Of a stretch of 64,000 nt of DNA, positions 43,740-52,361 are shown piece by piece. The notes beneath the pieces are model-generated. The model was not told the origin of the DNA. It saw nothing but the letters and a program-made list of their open reading frames with translations, and searched no databases. The first letter of the stretch is position 1, and each line of letters opens with the position of its first letter. The position numbers were made by a program, and so were the translations under genes. Origin of the DNA: Mesorhizobium loti (GTDB lineage Bacteria; Pseudomonadota; Alphaproteobacteria; Rhizobiales; Rhizobiaceae); the NCBI GenBank assembly GCA_002356515.1, contig AP017605.1, positions 1,984,001 through 2,048,000 on the forward strand, written 5' to 3'.

Positions 43740-43939
43740 CCTTTGCCAGGCGGCGGCCTCCGCAGAAACAGCATGTCGTCGACAAACTCCAAGTTTCGCT
43801 ACTTGGTGGCTTTAAGATCAGTGCCGAAGGAAAGTTCTCCATCGTCGCCCTGGTTGTGGTTTTGGGGATATGCGCATACCTGATGCTGGATCTGCGGCTG
43901 CTTTGGGCGCAGGCGCTTTCTGAGTACCTTGCCAGATAA
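43736..43939 (+). CDS. Small single-pass membrane protein coupled to the STAND-nuclease gene
   Basis: 67 residues: a basic N-terminus (MTFARRRPPQKQHVVDKLQ), then LLGGFKISAEGKF, then one hydrophobic helix (SIVALVVVLGICAYLMLDLRLLW) and a short tail. Its ATG overlaps the stop of the large gene (ATGA, 43736-43739), so it is read only after, and probably because of, translation of that gene. No domain recognised. It could be a membrane effector, anchor or regulator of the nuclease-NTPase. Coupling plus a clear membrane helix argues that it is a real gene. Confidence 0.72.
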   Translation: MTFARRRPPQKQHVVDKLQVSLLGGFKISAEGKFSIVALVVVLGICAYLMLDLRLLWAQALSEYLAR

Positions 43940-44151
43940 AGCTGCGTGACCGCCTCTTGCCAAGTCCGGGGTCGATACCTGCGGTGATCGGGTAGACGCC
44001 CGAAAACGCCTTAGAGTAACGGAGCCAGTTCCGATCTTTGAGTCAAAATCGATGTCAGCTTTCGCGTTTGCTCGTCAAAAAGCGGAGGGACCACTTCCGG
44101 CCCTATAGCAAGACGTTCGATGCGGAGTGAGGTCACGAGGCACCTCCCCCC

Positions 44152-44397
44152 TCACCCCCCAGCCAGCCGCGGCAGCAGAAAAATCTCCGCCCCCGGCGGC
44201 AGCTCCTTGCTCCATGTATCGCGATAAATCACCCCGTCGATCGCAACCGCAATCCCGCGATCGATCCACGGCTCGAAGCCGGGATACTGTTCAGCCAGTT
44301 TCCTGAACAGCTCCCTGATGTCCTTGGCCTCGACCTCGACCTTGCTCTTGCCGCCGGCAAGCTGGCCGAGGGCGCCCCAAAGGGTGACTTCGACCAT
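44152..44397 (-). CDS. MoaD/ThiS-family beta-grasp protein
   Basis: 81 residues with the ubiquitin-like sulfur-carrier pattern: VEVTLWGALGQLAGGKSKVEVEAKDIRELFRKLAEQYPGF, then AVAIDGVIYRD, GAEIFLLPRLAGG. The protein ends in the Gly-Gly tail needed for thiocarboxylate formation. It follows the molybdenum subunit gene by 20 bp on the same strand and closes that operon. A role in pterin-cofactor sulfur supply or in maturation of this enzyme is likely. ATG at 44397 starts right at the first strand. Confidence 0.87.
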   Translation of the reverse strand: MVEVTLWGALGQLAGGKSKVEVEAKDIRELFRKLAEQYPGFEPWIDRGIAVAIDGVIYRDTWSKELPPGAEIFLLPRLAGG

Positions 44398-44417
44398 TGG
44401 CCTGAGCTCTCCCTGCC

Positions 44418-46679
44418 CTATCCCCGTTCCGCCTCGATGGCCGCGAGAATGCGGGGCGGCGACATCGGGATGTGGGTCATGCGCACGCCCGCCGCGTTCG
44501 ATACCGCGTTGGCGATCGCCGCCAGCGGCGGCACGATCGAGGTTTCGCCAACGCCGCGCACGCCATAGGGGTGGTTGGGGTTGGGGATTTCCAGGATCTG
44601 CGTGTCGATCATCGGCAGATCGGAGCAGACCGGGATGCGGTAGTCGAGGAAGCCGGCGTTCTGCAGCCGCCCGTCCTTGCCGTAAATATACTCCTCGTTG
44701 AGCGCCCAGCCGATGCCTTGCGCCGCACCGCCCTGGTACTGGCCCTCGACATAGGTCGGGTGCACCGCCTTGCCGGCATCCTGCACCACCGTGTAGCGGA
44801 TCACCCTGGTGGCGCCGGTCTCGGGGTCGACCTCGATGTCGCAGATATGGGTGGCGAAGGAGACGCCGGCGCCGTCGGCGACGAGCTCGCTGTGGCCGGC
44901 GATCGGCCCGCCGGTCTTGCCGGATTGCGCCGCGATCTCCTTCAGCGACAGTTTGCCGAGATTGCCGTGCTTCTCGCCCTTGGCGACCGCGTGGCCCTGT
45001 TCCCAGACCACGTCGTCGACGGAAATGTCCCACATCTGTGCCGCGCGCTCACGCAGGATCTTGATCGCGTTGCGGGCGGCCGAGATGGTCGCCATGGAGG
45101 AGGAGAAGGTGCCGCGGCTGCCGTCGGTCATGTCGTTGTAGCCGAGGGAGGAGGTGTCGGCGACCACCGCCTTGAGCTGGCTGTAATCGATGCCGAGCTC
45201 CTCCGCCGCCACCAGCGACAGCGAGGCGCGGGAACCGCCGACATCGACCGTGCCGACGGCGAGCGACACCGAGCCGTCCATGCCGATGTTGAGGTCCACG
45301 CAGGTCTGGCCGCCGAAGTTGAACCAGAAGCCGCAGGCCATGCCCCTGCCCTGGTTTTTCTTGAGCGGCGCCTTCATGTGCGCATGGTTCTTCACCGCTT
45401 CCAGCGTCGGGCCGATGCCGATCGGGCCATACACCGGGCCGTAGGACGAGCGCGTGCCTTCCTGCGCGGCGTTCTTGATGCGGAAGTCGACCGGGTCCAT
45501 GCCGAGCTCCTTGGCGAGCTCGTCGACGGCACTTTCCACGGCGAAGGCCGCCATCGGTGCCGACGGCGCACGGTAGGCCGCCGTCTTGGGCCGGTTGACC
45601 AGCACTTCGTAGCCGACGGTCTTGACGTTATCGAGCTTGTAGCAGGCGAACGCCGTCATGGCGCCGATCTCGGCCCAGGAGCCGGCATAGGGGCCGGCGC
45701 TGTAGCGCAGCGTCGCTTCGGCGGCGGTGATGGTGCCGTCCTTGCGGGCGCCGATCTTGACGTCGATCGAGGTGGCGCTGGTTGGCCCTGAGGCGCGGAA
45801 CACCTCGTCGCGGGTCATCACCAGCTTCACCGGGCGGCCGGCCTTCCGCGACAGCGCAAGCGCCACCGGCTCGGCCCAGACATGGGTCTTGCCGCCAAAG
45901 CCGCCGCCGATTTCGGACGAAGTGACACGCAGCTTCGAGGCTTCCATGCCGAGCAGCTGGGCGCAATGCTGGCGGTAGACGAAATGGCCCTGCGTGCAGA
46001 CCCACAGGTCGGCGGTGCCGTCGGGCGAGACGCTCGCAACGCAGGCATGCGGCTCGATATAGCCCTGATGCGTCTGCTCGGTCTTGAAGGAGCGCTCGAC
46101 GATGAAATCGGCGTGGCCAAAGCCCTGATGGACATCGCCATGGCCGAACTGGCTGCGCTTGGTGACGTTGGAGGGCTTTACCGGCTTTTCCTCCAGGCCC
46201 TCGGTGAAGATCGTGTCGTTGATGAGGGGCGCGTGGTGCTGCATCGCCTCGTCGACATCGGTGACATGCGGCAGGATCTCGTAGTCGACCTCGATCAGCT
46301 TCAGCGCCTGCCTGGCCGTGCGGGCATCGATCGCCGCGACCGCGGCCACCGCATGGCCGTCATAGAGCGCCTTGGTGCGCGCCATGCAATTGTCGAGGAT
46401 GTCGTACATGGCGGCGTCGCCATCGGTGAGGTCGGGCAGGTCCTTCGCCGTGATCACCGCCTTCACACCCGCAAGCTTTTCCGCCTTCGACGTGTCGATC
46501 TTCCTGATGATGGCATGCGCATGCGGGCTGCGCAGCACGCGGCCGACCAGCTGGCCGGCCATGTTGAAGTCCGCACCATAGCGGGCGCGGCCGGTCACCT
46601 TGTCGACGCCGTCGGGGCGGATGGGGCGCGTGCCGACGGAGGCGAATTTACGTCCGGAAAAACGGGGATCGAAATTCAT
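44418..46679 (-). CDS. Molybdenum-binding subunit of a xanthine-dehydrogenase-family hydroxylase
   Basis: 753 residues, catalytic large subunit. N-terminal a/b-hammerhead domain (DGVDKVTGRARYGADFNMAGQLVGRVLRSPHAHAIIRKIDTSKAEKLAGV), then the Mo-pterin domains with GGGFGGKTHVWAEPVALALSRKAGRPVKLVMTRDEVF and the catalytic-Glu motif RGVGETSIVPPLAAIANAV near the end. The active-site loop reads AYRAPSAP, not AYRCSFR, so it is not a form I CO dehydrogenase. Electrons pass to the 2Fe-2S and FAD subunits encoded upstream in the same operon. Substrate (purine, N-heterocycle, aldehyde or aromatic acyl-CoA) cannot be decided. Confidence 0.93.
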   Translation of the reverse strand: MNFDPRFSGRKFASVGTRPIRPDGVDKVTGRARYGADFNMAGQLVGRVLRSPHAHAIIRKIDTSKAEKLAGVKAVITAKDLPDLTDGDAAMYDILDNCMARTKALYDGHAVAAVAAIDARTARQALKLIEVDYEILPHVTDVDEAMQHHAPLINDTIFTEGLEEKPVKPSNVTKRSQFGHGDVHQGFGHADFIVERSFKTEQTHQGYIEPHACVASVSPDGTADLWVCTQGHFVYRQHCAQLLGMEASKLRVTSSEIGGGFGGKTHVWAEPVALALSRKAGRPVKLVMTRDEVFRASGPTSATSIDVKIGARKDGTITAAEATLRYSAGPYAGSWAEIGAMTAFACYKLDNVKTVGYEVLVNRPKTAAYRAPSAPMAAFAVESAVDELAKELGMDPVDFRIKNAAQEGTRSSYGPVYGPIGIGPTLEAVKNHAHMKAPLKKNQGRGMACGFWFNFGGQTCVDLNIGMDGSVSLAVGTVDVGGSRASLSLVAAEELGIDYSQLKAVVADTSSLGYNDMTDGSRGTFSSSMATISAARNAIKILRERAAQMWDISVDDVVWEQGHAVAKGEKHGNLGKLSLKEIAAQSGKTGGPIAGHSELVADGAGVSFATHICDIEVDPETGATRVIRYTVVQDAGKAVHPTYVEGQYQGGAAQGIGWALNEEYIYGKDGRLQNAGFLDYRIPVCSDLPMIDTQILEIPNPNHPYGVRGVGETSIVPPLAAIANAVSNAAGVRMTHIPMSPPRILAAIEAERG

Positions 46680-46681
46680 CT

Positions 46682-47158
46682 TCAGGCTCCCTTCATCACG
46701 ATGGCCGCGTCCTGGACGGCGCGCACGATCTTGTCATAGCCGGTGCAGCGGCAGAGGTTCCCGGCCAGGCCAAAGCGGATCTCCTCCTCGGTCGGGTCGG
46801 GGTTTTTCGCCAAAAGGTCCTTGGCCGCGATCAGGAAACCCGGCGTGCAGATGCCGCATTGCAGGGCGGCGTGTTCGAGGAATTTCTGCTGCAGCGTGTG
46901 CAGCTGGTCGCCATGCGCCATGCCCTCGACGGTCTCGATGCGCCGGCCTTCGGCCTCGGCGCCGAGCACCAGGCAGGAGCAGACCAGCCGGTTGTCGAGG
47001 ATGATCGAGCAGGCGCCGCAGTCGCCGGTGCCGCAGCCTTCCTTGGCGCCGGTCAGGCCGAGCCGGTCGCGCAGCACGTCGAGCAGCGTCTCGTCAGGCT
47101 GGCAAAGGTATTCGATGTTGTCGCCGTTGATTGTCGTCGAGACTGCTATACCAGCCAT
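46682..47158 (-). CDS. 2Fe-2S subunit of the molybdenum hydroxylase (CoxS type)
   Basis: 158 residues with two [2Fe-2S] domains. The plant-ferredoxin-type cluster is EGCGTGDCGACSIILDNRLVCSC, and the second cluster is LQCGICTPGFL with GNLCRCTGYDKIV. It carries electrons between the Mo and FAD subunits. The start at 47158 shares one base with the stop of the FAD-subunit gene (TGATG) and has a GGAGG six bases upstream; the ATG three bases earlier is too close to that site. Two bases separate its stop from the start of the large-subunit gene. Confidence 0.95.
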   Translation of the reverse strand: MAGIAVSTTINGDNIEYLCQPDETLLDVLRDRLGLTGAKEGCGTGDCGACSIILDNRLVCSCLVLGAEAEGRRIETVEGMAHGDQLHTLQQKFLEHAALQCGICTPGFLIAAKDLLAKNPDPTEEEIRFGLAGNLCRCTGYDKIVRAVQDAAIVMKGA

Positions 47159-48018
47159 CATTTGCCTCCTGCACGTGCGTAGGCGGTTGTTGCGGCTCGT
47201 TTGGCCAGCACACCCGCAACCTTGCGTCTGAAATCGATGGTGCCGCGCTTGTCGTCGATCGGGCGGCAGGCGCCCGCGCAGACCTTGGCCAGCCGCTCGA
47301 GCGCTGCTTCGTCGAGCTTCCTGCCGATAAGCGCCTCGGCGGCCTCCTCGACCAGCAGCACGGTGGGTGCCGCCGCGCCCAGCGCCACGCGGGCCGCCGT
47401 GACGACGCCGTGTTCGTCGATCGTCAGGTTCACGCCGGCGCTGACCACGGCGATGTCCATCTCGGTGCGCGGAATGAACCTGAGATAGGCATCGCCCGAA
47501 CGCGGCGCCTGGCTGTCGAGCAGGATCGCCTCGATGATCTCGCCCTTGGCGAGCGAGGTCTTGCCCGGTGCTATCGGAACTTTTTCCACGGCAATGGTGC
47601 GCTTGCCCGAAGGCCCGGCGATCACTGCCTTGGCGCCAGCCGCCACCAGTGCCGGCACGCTGTCCGCCGCCGGCGAGGCGTTGCAGAGATTACCGGTTAT
47701 CGTACAACGGCCCTGCACCTGCTTCGAGCCGATCAGCTTCGCCGCCTCGACGACACCAGGCCATGCCTTCTTCAAGGCGGCGTTCTCGCCCAGCACGGCG
47801 CAAGGGACGGCAGCGCCGATGCTGAAGCCGTCGGCGGTTTCGCGGATTTCGCTTAAAGACGCGATCGACTTGATGTCGACGATCAGGTCGGGCTCGACAA
47901 AGCCGCCCTTCATCCTCACCAGCAGGTCGCTGCCCCCGGCCAGGATGGCGGCCGTGCCGGCCGATCCGGCCAATTGGCCAACGGCATCTTCGATTGAAAG
48001 CGGACGTATGTAGCGCAT
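47158..48018 (-). CDS. FAD-binding subunit of the molybdenum hydroxylase (CoxM type)
   Basis: 286 residues. N-terminal FAD-binding PCMH-type domain (ILAGGSDLLVRMKGGFVEPDLIVDIKSIASLSEIRE), then IGSKQVQGRCTITGNLCNASPAADSVPALVAAGAKAVI, the classic TIGGNxxxxSPAxD block, and a C-terminal CO_deh_flav_C domain (YLRFIPRTEMDIAVVSAGVNL). First gene of the operon FAD, 2Fe-2S, Mo, MoaD-like. The 298-bp upstream gap should hold the promoter. Confidence 0.94.
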   Translation of the reverse strand: MRYIRPLSIEDAVGQLAGSAGTAAILAGGSDLLVRMKGGFVEPDLIVDIKSIASLSEIRETADGFSIGAAVPCAVLGENAALKKAWPGVVEAAKLIGSKQVQGRCTITGNLCNASPAADSVPALVAAGAKAVIAGPSGKRTIAVEKVPIAPGKTSLAKGEIIEAILLDSQAPRSGDAYLRFIPRTEMDIAVVSAGVNLTIDEHGVVTAARVALGAAAPTVLLVEEAAEALIGRKLDEAALERLAKVCAGACRPIDDKRGTIDFRRKVAGVLAKRAATTAYARAGGK

Positions 48019-48316
48019 CGTCTCCCCTTGGATATGGCAATCTCAGCGACCGTTATAACCAATCGCCTCATAATGGCTATCCGGTTCGTCATTTGCGACG
48101 ATTGGTCCAGCAGCCGCAAAATCGAGTCCCAAATCGACCTGAATTGGCCTACGCCAGTGCATGTCACCCAAACTGTGCAGCGGTTTTGCGACAACGACAT
48201 GCACAGAGATGTGACAGGCTTGCGGCCGGGTGCATAAAAATCTAGGCGCCCGTGTCGGATCGGCCAGACCCCGTTCGTCCTTGGGACATCGAACAGGCAT
48301 CATGAAAGGACAGGAT

Positions 48317-48760
48317 ATGCCCGGCACCGTACGTTTGCACCGCGTTCTCACCACCAGCCCGGAAAAAGTCTATCGCGCCTTCATCGAGGCCGACGCGCTG
48401 GCCAAGTGGCTGCCGCCGAACGGCTTCACCTGCACGGTCGATCACCTCGAAGCCAAGGTCGGCGGCACGTTCAAGATGTCGTTCCGCAACTTCACCACCG
48501 GCGGCAGCCATGCCTTCGGCGGCGAGTATCTCGAACTCGTGCCCGGAGAGCGCCTGCGCTACACCGACAGGTTCGACGACCCCAATTTGCCCGGCGAGAT
48601 CCAGGTGACCGTGATCCTGAAAAAAGTCTCGGTCGGCACCGAGATCGACATCACCCAGGCCGGGATTCCCGACGTCATTCCGGTCGAGGCCTGCTATCTC
48701 GGCTGGCAGGAATCGCTGCGGAACCTGGCAAAGCTGGTCGAGCCCGAGATCAATCAATAG
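48317..48760 (+). CDS. AHSA1/SRPBCC-fold protein
   Basis: 147 residues of the START-like AHSA1 family: TVRLHRVLTTSPEKVYRAFIEADALAKWLPPNGFTCTVDHLEAKVGGTFKMSFRNFTTG, then AFGGEYLELVPGERLRYTDRF and CYLGWQESLRNLAKLVEPEI. This subgroup occurs widely and alone; a ligand-binding or detoxifying role is presumed but not known. ATG at 48317 with AGGACAGG upstream; ATG at 48302 is an alternative. Unlike the copy at 8319, no ArsR gene is attached. Confidence 0.86.
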   Translation: MPGTVRLHRVLTTSPEKVYRAFIEADALAKWLPPNGFTCTVDHLEAKVGGTFKMSFRNFTTGGSHAFGGEYLELVPGERLRYTDRFDDPNLPGEIQVTVILKKVSVGTEIDITQAGIPDVIPVEACYLGWQESLRNLAKLVEPEINQ

Positions 48761-48915
48761 GGCGATCCGGGCAGAGCGCGGCGTTTCTGGCCCGCCGAAG
48801 TCAGGGAATTTGGACTGTGGCGGGTAGAGCCGTTTGTCGCTAGCAATTCCATATCGGTTTCTGATGCGCCCGGGCGACCGGGCGTATCGCGAGAAATCCA
48901 GTGGAGGCGCAAAGC

Positions 48916-50064
48916 ATGACCCTGACCAACCGGGATATCATCGAGATCACCGAGTGGCGGCGCAAGCTGCACCGGCAGCCGGAAATCTCCAATGAGGAGG
49001 AGAAGACGGCGCAAGAAGTCGTCTCCTTCCTCGCCGACACCGGGCCGGACAGGGTGCTCACCGGCCTTGGCGGGCATGGCGTGGCGGCGGTCTACGACAG
49101 CGGCAAGGCCGGCCCGACCGTGCTGTTCCGCTCCGAGCTCGACGCGCTGCCGATCGAGGAACTGTCCGGCGTGCCGCATGCCTCGCAAGTGCCGGGCAAG
49201 TCGCATATGTGCGGCCATGACGGGCACACCGCGATCCTGGCCGCCCTTGGCCGTCAGTTGGGGCGCGAGCGGCCGGCCAGCGGCCGCGTCGTGCTGATGT
49301 TCCAGCCGGCGGAAGAAACCGGCAATGGTGCGGCGGGCGTCGTCGCCGATCCACGCTACGGCGAGATCGCGCCCGACTTCGCCTTCTCGCTGCACAATCT
49401 GCCCGGCGTGCCGTTCGGCGAGGTGCGGCTGAAACCCGGCGTGGTCAACTGCGCCTCGCGCGGCATGCGCATCGTGCTGGAGGGCAAGACGGCGCATTCC
49501 TCCATGCCCGAGACCGGCATCTCGCCCATGCCGGCGATCTCGGAGCTGATGCCGGCGCTGCCCGCGCTCGGCCGTGCCACCTTCGCCGATGACGATTTCT
49601 CCATGGTCACCGTCACTCATGCGCAGATGGGCGAAGCCGTGTTCGGCATCGCGCCCGCGCATGCCGAGGTGTGGGCGACGCTGCGCACCCGCCGCGACGA
49701 GCGCATGGCGGATCTCTGCGCCGCCGCCGAATCCCTGGTCAAGGACATCGCCGGCCGGCACCGCCTCGCCGCCCGCTGGGATTACCACGAGATCTTCGTC
49801 GCCAGCGTCAACGCGCCGGACGCGGTGGAGCATCTGCAGCGCGCGCTCGACGAAGAAGGTGTCGTGCATGGGCAAGAAGCCCTGCCGATGCGCGCCTCGG
49901 AAGATTTCGGCCTGTTCGGCCACGGCGCCAGGTCGGCGATGTTCTTCCTCGGCGCCGGCGAGCGCCACCCTTCCCTGCACAATCCGGACTATGATTTTCC
50001 CGACGATCTGATCCCGATCGGCTCGAAAATCTTCATGCGCACGGCGCGCAATCTGCTGGGATGA
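48916..50064 (+). CDS. M20-family amidohydrolase (hippurate hydrolase/N-acyl amino-acid deacylase type)
   Basis: 382-residue cytoplasmic metallopeptidase-fold amidohydrolase. Family sequence: WRRKLHRQPEISNEEEKTAQEV, then the metal site segments SHMCGHDGHTAILAALGR and VLMFQPAEETGNGAAGV, and a C-terminal RASEDFGLFGHGARSAMFFLGAG. The inserted dimerisation domain occupies about residues 185-295 (GKTAHSSMPETGISPM). These enzymes remove acyl groups from N-acyl amino acids or similar amides. ATG 48916 has a GGAGG; the GTG at 48901 is weaker. Monocistronic. Confidence 0.92.
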   Translation: MTLTNRDIIEITEWRRKLHRQPEISNEEEKTAQEVVSFLADTGPDRVLTGLGGHGVAAVYDSGKAGPTVLFRSELDALPIEELSGVPHASQVPGKSHMCGHDGHTAILAALGRQLGRERPASGRVVLMFQPAEETGNGAAGVVADPRYGEIAPDFAFSLHNLPGVPFGEVRLKPGVVNCASRGMRIVLEGKTAHSSMPETGISPMPAISELMPALPALGRATFADDDFSMVTVTHAQMGEAVFGIAPAHAEVWATLRTRRDERMADLCAAAESLVKDIAGRHRLAARWDYHEIFVASVNAPDAVEHLQRALDEEGVVHGQEALPMRASEDFGLFGHGARSAMFFLGAGERHPSLHNPDYDFPDDLIPIGSKIFMRTARNLLG

Positions 50065-50079
50065 GTTCGCCCGAGGTCG

Positions 50080-52173
50080 TTACGCCGACCTCAGGTAAGG
50101 ACGTTTTTGTACGCCCCGCTTTGCCTGGTAACTCGCGGCAGGAACCGGACGGCCGACGCGAAAGCCCTGGATCCTGTCGATGCCGAACTCGCGCATGAGC
50201 GCGATCTGCTCGTCGGTTTCCACGCCTTCGACCAGGATCTGGTGGCCGCGATTGCGCACCAGCGCGATGATATCCTGCAGCATGGCCATGCCCTTCGGCG
50301 TGCCGCAATCGTGCAGGAACGAGCGGTCGATCTTGACCGTGTCGAAATCGATCAGGCGCAGCCACGACAGGCCGGCAAAGCCGGTGCCGAAATCATCGAG
50401 CCAGATCTTGATGCCGAGCAGCTTCAGGTCGCTGATGCAGCGCAGAATGTCGGAGTGCATCTCCATCTCGAGGCCTTCGGTGATTTCGAAGGCCAGCCTG
50501 TTGCCGGTCACGCCGGTCTCGCCCAGGATGGTGGCGACGGACGCGGCGAAGCCAGGCGTCTTGAGCTGGATCGGCGAGACGTTGACGCTGACGACACGCA
50601 CGTGATCGTCCGCCAGCAGCTCGGTACAAACCGTCCTGATCGCCCAGCGGCCGAGTTCCAGGATCGCCCCGGTGCGTTCCGCGACGGGAATGAACAGGCT
50701 CGGGGGAACCAGGGTTCCGTCCAGCATTTTAAGGCGCATCAGCGCCTCCACTGCCTCGACACGGCCCGACACGACATCCTGGATGGGCTGATAGACGAGT
50801 GAAACCAGGCCCTGCGCGATCGCGATCTTCAGCAGCGCCGCGAGGTTTTCGCTCTCGTCGCTGCTCTGCGGATCGGTCGGGTCGAACAGCCGCACGCAAT
50901 TGCGGCCGCCGGCCTTGGCCAGATAGAGCGCGCGATCGGCCTCGTGGATGATCTTCTCCAGCTTGGCGCCGGCCTGCGTCCTGGTGAACGCGGCACCCAC
51001 GCTCGCCGTCACGATCGAGACCCCGTCGCGCCTGAGCTCATGGGTGATCGCCAGGCTCTCCACCGTGCGGCAAATGGCTTCCGCCAGCTCCGTGACCTGT
51101 TCCTTCTTGTCCATGCGGGCGAGGACGATGAATTCCTCACCGCCATAGCGCCCGATCGAGCCATTGTAGTTCTTGATCAGATCGCTCAACGCATTGGCGA
51201 CATGGATCAGGCAGCGGTCGCCTTCCTGGTGGCCGTAGCAGTCGTTGAATTTCTTGAAGAAGTCGACGTCGATGAGGATCGCCGCGAACTTGCTGCCGAG
51301 CTTTTGCCAGTCGCTCCAATAATCGCGCAGCTTCTCGTCGATGGCGCGCCGGTTTTCCAGGCCTGTCAGCGGATCCGTCCGCGACAGTCTGAGCAGCGCC
51401 TTGCCGCGTTCGGTGGCCTCCTTGTGCTGGATCTTGGCTTCCAGCGCGTTCAGGAAGACGTTGTAGCGCTCCTCGTTCAGCTTCCAGTTCACATAGGAGG
51501 TGAAGGTGAAGCATGAAACGTAGAACGTCCCGAACACCATCTTGTATGTCAGCGACGCCGGTAAAAAGTAGTTCACCACGTACAGAATGCACAGGATGAT
51601 TGTCGACGTTATGATCGACACCTTGAAGCTGAATGTGAAGAAAAGATTGGCACTCATCATGAAAATGGTGCCGAAAACCATATAGTAGGCGACGCTTTCC
51701 TTGTCCGCCCCCAGGGATGCCGGGCACAGCCAACCGATATAGCCAAAGATGATGGCCGCGGCACAGGTCACATCAAGCCATTCAGTGGCGACGCCCCGGC
51801 GAAGCTGGGTTTCCAGGGTCAGCAGAGCGGTCAATCCGACAGCGAAGCGCGCTGTGATCGTATAGGCCGCCACGTCAGGTATCAGCAGCAGGTCCGATAC
51901 CGAAAACAGCACATAGATGACGACGGCGATCCACAGCCCGGGCCTGGCGTCCTTCCTTCGCTTCGCCAGGGCTTCGACGCGGTAAAGGATGCGCAGTTCC
52001 GCCGCCCCCAATTCCTGGCGCGGATCATACGGTTCCACATCCGCCATATCGGCCAATCTGGATGACGCGCGTTCGTTCACAAACCCCTGCGAAAGGGGGT
52101 TTTGCGCTCCGAACTCTTTTCCAGCTTCTGCCCCCACGCAGGACGACTCCTTGGGACGCGACACGATTGCCAC
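50080..52173 (-). CDS. Membrane GGDEF-EAL bifunctional cyclic-di-GMP enzyme
   Basis: 697 residues. Residues about 70-215 contain five or six membrane segments (LWIAVVIYVLFSVSDLLL and others), an unclassified sensor. The GGDEF domain has DPLTGLENRRAIDE and an intact active site RYGGEEF at about 340-347. The EAL domain follows with VEALMRL at about 475, VSVNVSPIQLK, FEITEG, DDFGTGFAGLSWLRL and LVEGVETDEQ, so both synthesis and breakdown residues are present. The start is a GTG at 52173; an ATG at 52047 (MADVEPYDPRQ) is a possible alternative. Divergent from a methyltransferase gene, 188 bp away. Confidence 0.93.
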   Translation of the reverse strand: MAIVSRPKESSCVGAEAGKEFGAQNPLSQGFVNERASSRLADMADVEPYDPRQELGAAELRILYRVEALAKRRKDARPGLWIAVVIYVLFSVSDLLLIPDVAAYTITARFAVGLTALLTLETQLRRGVATEWLDVTCAAAIIFGYIGWLCPASLGADKESVAYYMVFGTIFMMSANLFFTFSFKVSIITSTIILCILYVVNYFLPASLTYKMVFGTFYVSCFTFTSYVNWKLNEERYNVFLNALEAKIQHKEATERGKALLRLSRTDPLTGLENRRAIDEKLRDYWSDWQKLGSKFAAILIDVDFFKKFNDCYGHQEGDRCLIHVANALSDLIKNYNGSIGRYGGEEFIVLARMDKKEQVTELAEAICRTVESLAITHELRRDGVSIVTASVGAAFTRTQAGAKLEKIIHEADRALYLAKAGGRNCVRLFDPTDPQSSDESENLAALLKIAIAQGLVSLVYQPIQDVVSGRVEAVEALMRLKMLDGTLVPPSLFIPVAERTGAILELGRWAIRTVCTELLADDHVRVVSVNVSPIQLKTPGFAASVATILGETGVTGNRLAFEITEGLEMEMHSDILRCISDLKLLGIKIWLDDFGTGFAGLSWLRLIDFDTVKIDRSFLHDCGTPKGMAMLQDIIALVRNRGHQILVEGVETDEQIALMREFGIDRIQGFRVGRPVPAASYQAKRGVQKRPYLRSA

Positions 52174-52361
52174 GCGCTAAAATGCGATGGCTCCAGACAA
52201 GTTTGCGTTAACTCGAACCCAGAATCTTATCTGCAAGATCGCTAATAAATTGAGATGGTTAGCGGGAAATTAATCATAACGATAAAATGCCCCCAGGTGC
52301 CGTTGGCAAATGAAGTATTCTACGCAATAAGTTAACTGACTGTTAACCAAGGAGTCCTGGT
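52174..52361. promoter_or_regulatory. Divergent intergenic region, GGDEF-EAL and methyltransferase genes
   Basis: 188 bp of unusually AT-rich DNA (TTAACTCG, AATAAATTGAG, AAATTAATCATAACGATAAAATG, GTTAACTGACTGTTAACC), in contrast to the GC-rich surroundings. The GTTAACTGACTGTTAAC portion near 52330-52347 is an imperfect dyad (GTTAAC repeated). Both genes should be promoted from here and may be co-regulated. Confidence 0.5.

Noticed and set aside
44418..48018. Naming the hydroxylase operon as CO dehydrogenase (coxMSL)
   Set aside because: Subunit order fits, but the active-site loop is AYRAPSAP, not the AYRCSFR of form I CO dehydrogenase.
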